From the NCBI RefSeq assembly GCF_048269565.1, contig NZ_JBLXIK010000005.1:62001-126000 (forward strand): 64,000 nucleotides of DNA. The letters run 5' to 3'. This stretch comes from Maricaulis sp048269565 (GTDB taxonomy: Bacteria; Pseudomonadota; Alphaproteobacteria; Caulobacterales; Maricaulaceae). Below, piece after piece: positions 62,357-64,000 of this stretch; positions within the stretch are counted from its first letter, which is position 1; each line of letters opens with the position of its first letter. Made by a program: the position numbers and the translations under genes. A model generated the notes under the pieces. The model worked only from the letters and a program-made list of their open reading frames with translations, was not told where the DNA came from and did not search any database.

Positions 62357-64000
62357 CTAATCCGCGCGGAAGCGGTTGGTCATCGGATAACGCCGGTCGC
62401 GGCCGAAATTCTTGGGGCCGATCTTGACCCCGGGCGGGGCCTGGCGGCGCTTGTATTCGGCGCGGTAGAGCAGGTTCTCCACCCGGCGGACGGTGGCGGC
62501 GTCATAACCCTCGGCGACGAGATCGCGCGGCGCCTTCTCGTCCTCGATCAGGCCATAGAGAATGGCATCGAGCACGTCATAGGGCGGCAGGCTGTCCTGG
62601 TCGGTCTGGTCGGGGCGCAGCTCGGCGCTCGGCGCCTTGGTGATGATGCGGCGGGTGATGACCTCGCCAACGGGGCCGTGGCCGACCGGCTCGCGGATCT
62701 CGTTGCGCCAGCGGGCCAGCTCGTAGACTTCCGTCTTGTAGATATCCTTGAGCGCGTTATAGCCGCCATTCATGTCGCCATAGAGGGTGGCATAGCCGAC
62801 GGCCATTTCCGACTTGTTCCCGGTCGACAGCACCATGGGTCCGAACTTGTTGGACAGCGCCATCAGCACGACGCCGCGGGCGCGCGACTGGATATTCTCC
62901 TCGGTCGCATCGATCTTGCTGCCGCGAAAGGCCGGGGCGAGGATCTGGCCGAAACTGGCAATCGCCGGCTCGACATCAATGATGTCATAGCGGATGCCGA
63001 GGCGCTCGGCGCAATCCTTCGCGTCTTCCAGGCTCTCTTCGCTGGTATATTGCGAGGGCAGCATCACGGCCCAGACCTTGTCGGCCCCCAGCGCGTCGAC
63101 GGCGATGGCGGCGCTGATGGCGCTGTCGATGCCGCCCGACATGCCGAGCACGACACCGGGAAAACCGTTCTTGCTGACATAATCGCCCAGCCCGCGGCAC
63201 AGGGCGCGCCAGTCGGCCTCCAGCCCGGCGACGGTCCCGGCCTGCTGTGCCCCCTCGCAATGCCAGCCGCTGTCATCCAGCGTCCAGACCGCAAGGTCCA
63301 TGCTTTCCTCGAAGTCCGGCAGGCGCTGGCATTCGGTGCCTGCGCTGTCGCGCGAGAAGCTGGCGCCATCGAAGACGAGCTCATCCTGGCCGCCAACCTG
63401 GTTGACGAAGACCAGCGCCTTCGCGCCGTTCCAGCGATCATACCAGCGGGCGAAGGCCGTCTCGCGCTCACGTTCGACCGAACGGCGCCAAGGCGAGCCA
63501 TTGATCGAGATCATCATCTCGGCACCCTGGGCGATCAGCTTGTCGGGCACGGCGACATACCAGATGTCCTCGCAGATCGGCAGGCCGAGCCGGATGCCGC
63601 GCCATTTGACGATTTCCGGCATCGGTCCGCGCTCGAACACGCGCTTTTCGTCGAAGACGGAGTAATTGGGCAGATCATGCTTGAAGCGCAGGGCGAACAG
63701 CCGGCCCTCATCGAGCAGGGCAACGGCATTGTGCAACAACGCACCCTGGCGCCAGGGCAGGCCGATAATGATGGCGGGACCGTTGCGGGTCTCCTGCGCC
63801 AGCGTGTCGAGAGCGCGCTGGCAGGCCTCAACGGCGGCCGGCTTGAGCACCAGGTCCTCGGGCGGATAGCCGATCAGGAACAGCTCCGGAAAGACAATCA
63901 GATCGGCACCGCGCGCCGCCGCCTCGGCATGGGCCGCACGGGCCCGGGCGAGATTGCCCGCGACATCGCCGACCACCGGATTGAGCTGGGCGGAAAGGAT
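62357..64000 (-). CDS. nadE: Glutamine-dependent NAD+ synthetase, 5' end cut by window edge
   Basis: NadE makes NAD from deamido-NAD, using ammonia from its own glutaminase domain. About 547 residues are visible, and the frame runs on past 64000 (ILSAQLNPVVGDVAGN), so only a few N-terminal residues are missing. The N-terminal nitrilase-type domain has the Glu (FPELFLIGYPPEDL), Lys (SVFDEKRVFE) and Cys (LPICEDIWY) triad. The C-terminal synthetase domain has the PP-loop GMSGGIDSAISAA and STGNKSEMAVGYATLYGDM. Confidence 0.95.
   Translation of the reverse strand: MLSAQLNPVVGDVAGNLARARAAHAEAAARGADLIVFPELFLIGYPPEDLVLKPAAVEACQRALDTLAQETRNGPAIIIGLPWRQGALLHNAVALLDEGRLFALRFKHDLPNYSVFDEKRVFERGPMPEIVKWRGIRLGLPICEDIWYVAVPDKLIAQGAEMMISINGSPWRRSVERERETAFARWYDRWNGAKALVFVNQVGGQDELVFDGASFSRDSAGTECQRLPDFEESMDLAVWTLDDSGWHCEGAQQAGTVAGLEADWRALCRGLGDYVSKNGFPGVVLGMSGGIDSAISAAIAVDALGADKVWAVMLPSQYTSEESLEDAKDCAERLGIRYDIIDVEPAIASFGQILAPAFRGSKIDATEENIQSRARGVVLMALSNKFGPMVLSTGNKSEMAVGYATLYGDMNGGYNALKDIYKTEVYELARWRNEIREPVGHGPVGEVITRRIITKAPSAELRPDQTDQDSLPPYDVLDAILYGLIEDEKAPRDLVAEGYDAATVRRVENLLYRAEYKRRQAPPGVKIGPKNFGRDRRYPMTNRFRAD

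Overview
The window looks like chromosomal DNA of an alphaproteobacterium of the Caulobacterales/Maricaulales type. By eye it is GC-rich almost throughout. The evidence for this placement is a popZ gene beside valS and tolC, LexA boxes of the alphaproteobacterial form GTTC-N7-GTTC, a TTAA-N7-TTAA site of the CtrA kind, and the conserved run SPOR-nagZ-scpAB-tatABC-serS / surE-pcm-nlpD-like-yajC-secDF. No rRNA, phage, insertion sequence or CRISPR array was seen.

1-8.3 kb is an accessory stretch of secreted and membrane proteins: a lipoprotein phosphodiesterase, an EF-hand protein with an N-terminal ribbon-helix-helix, a SodC-like lipoprotein, a membrane-anchored winged-helix regulator beside a serine hydrolase, and a DUF2269/SDR-DoxX pair. 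8.3-12 kb holds the divergent DNA-repair pair ssb and uvrA, each with its own LexA box. 12-24.9 kb carries a cytochrome b561-like protein divergent from a membrane LuxR-type regulator, a CPBP protease, two related membrane proteins with a TonB-domain protein, trmFO, an S9 peptidase, a squalene/phytoene-synthase-like protein, sodB, a second serine hydrolase and a PuuD-like membrane protein.

25-40 kb is a long minus-strand housekeeping block for protein export (secD, secF, yajC, tatABC), chromosome segregation (scpAB), cell-wall recycling and division (nagZ, a SPOR protein, a catalytically degenerate LytM protein), protein repair (pcm), surE, serS and dgt. A small accessory island separates surE from serS. 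It holds an RHH-Doc toxin-antitoxin pair, a small membrane protein and two kinds of palindromic repeat. 40-50 kb has erpA, a nitroreductase, xth, a DUF3137 protein, valS, popZ, tolC, a diverged PIMT-like methyltransferase, tRNA-Cys and a DUF962 protein.

Between 50.06 and 50.17 kb, where no protein gene is evident, a CtrA-like site and a GANTC site are followed by a hairpin and a strong intrinsic terminator. This is the best candidate here for an undescribed element, a short cell-cycle-linked sRNA. 50.2-64 kb has tRNA-Asn, a tyrA-like gene, a SET-domain protein, an Atm1-type ABC exporter, a LysM protein, a LOG-family protein, a four-gene operon (hydrolase, 52-residue microprotein, membrane protein, XRE regulator) behind a palindrome-bearing promoter, gltX, a large protein with fifteen 12-residue repeats, intergenic palindromes, and nadE running off the right edge.
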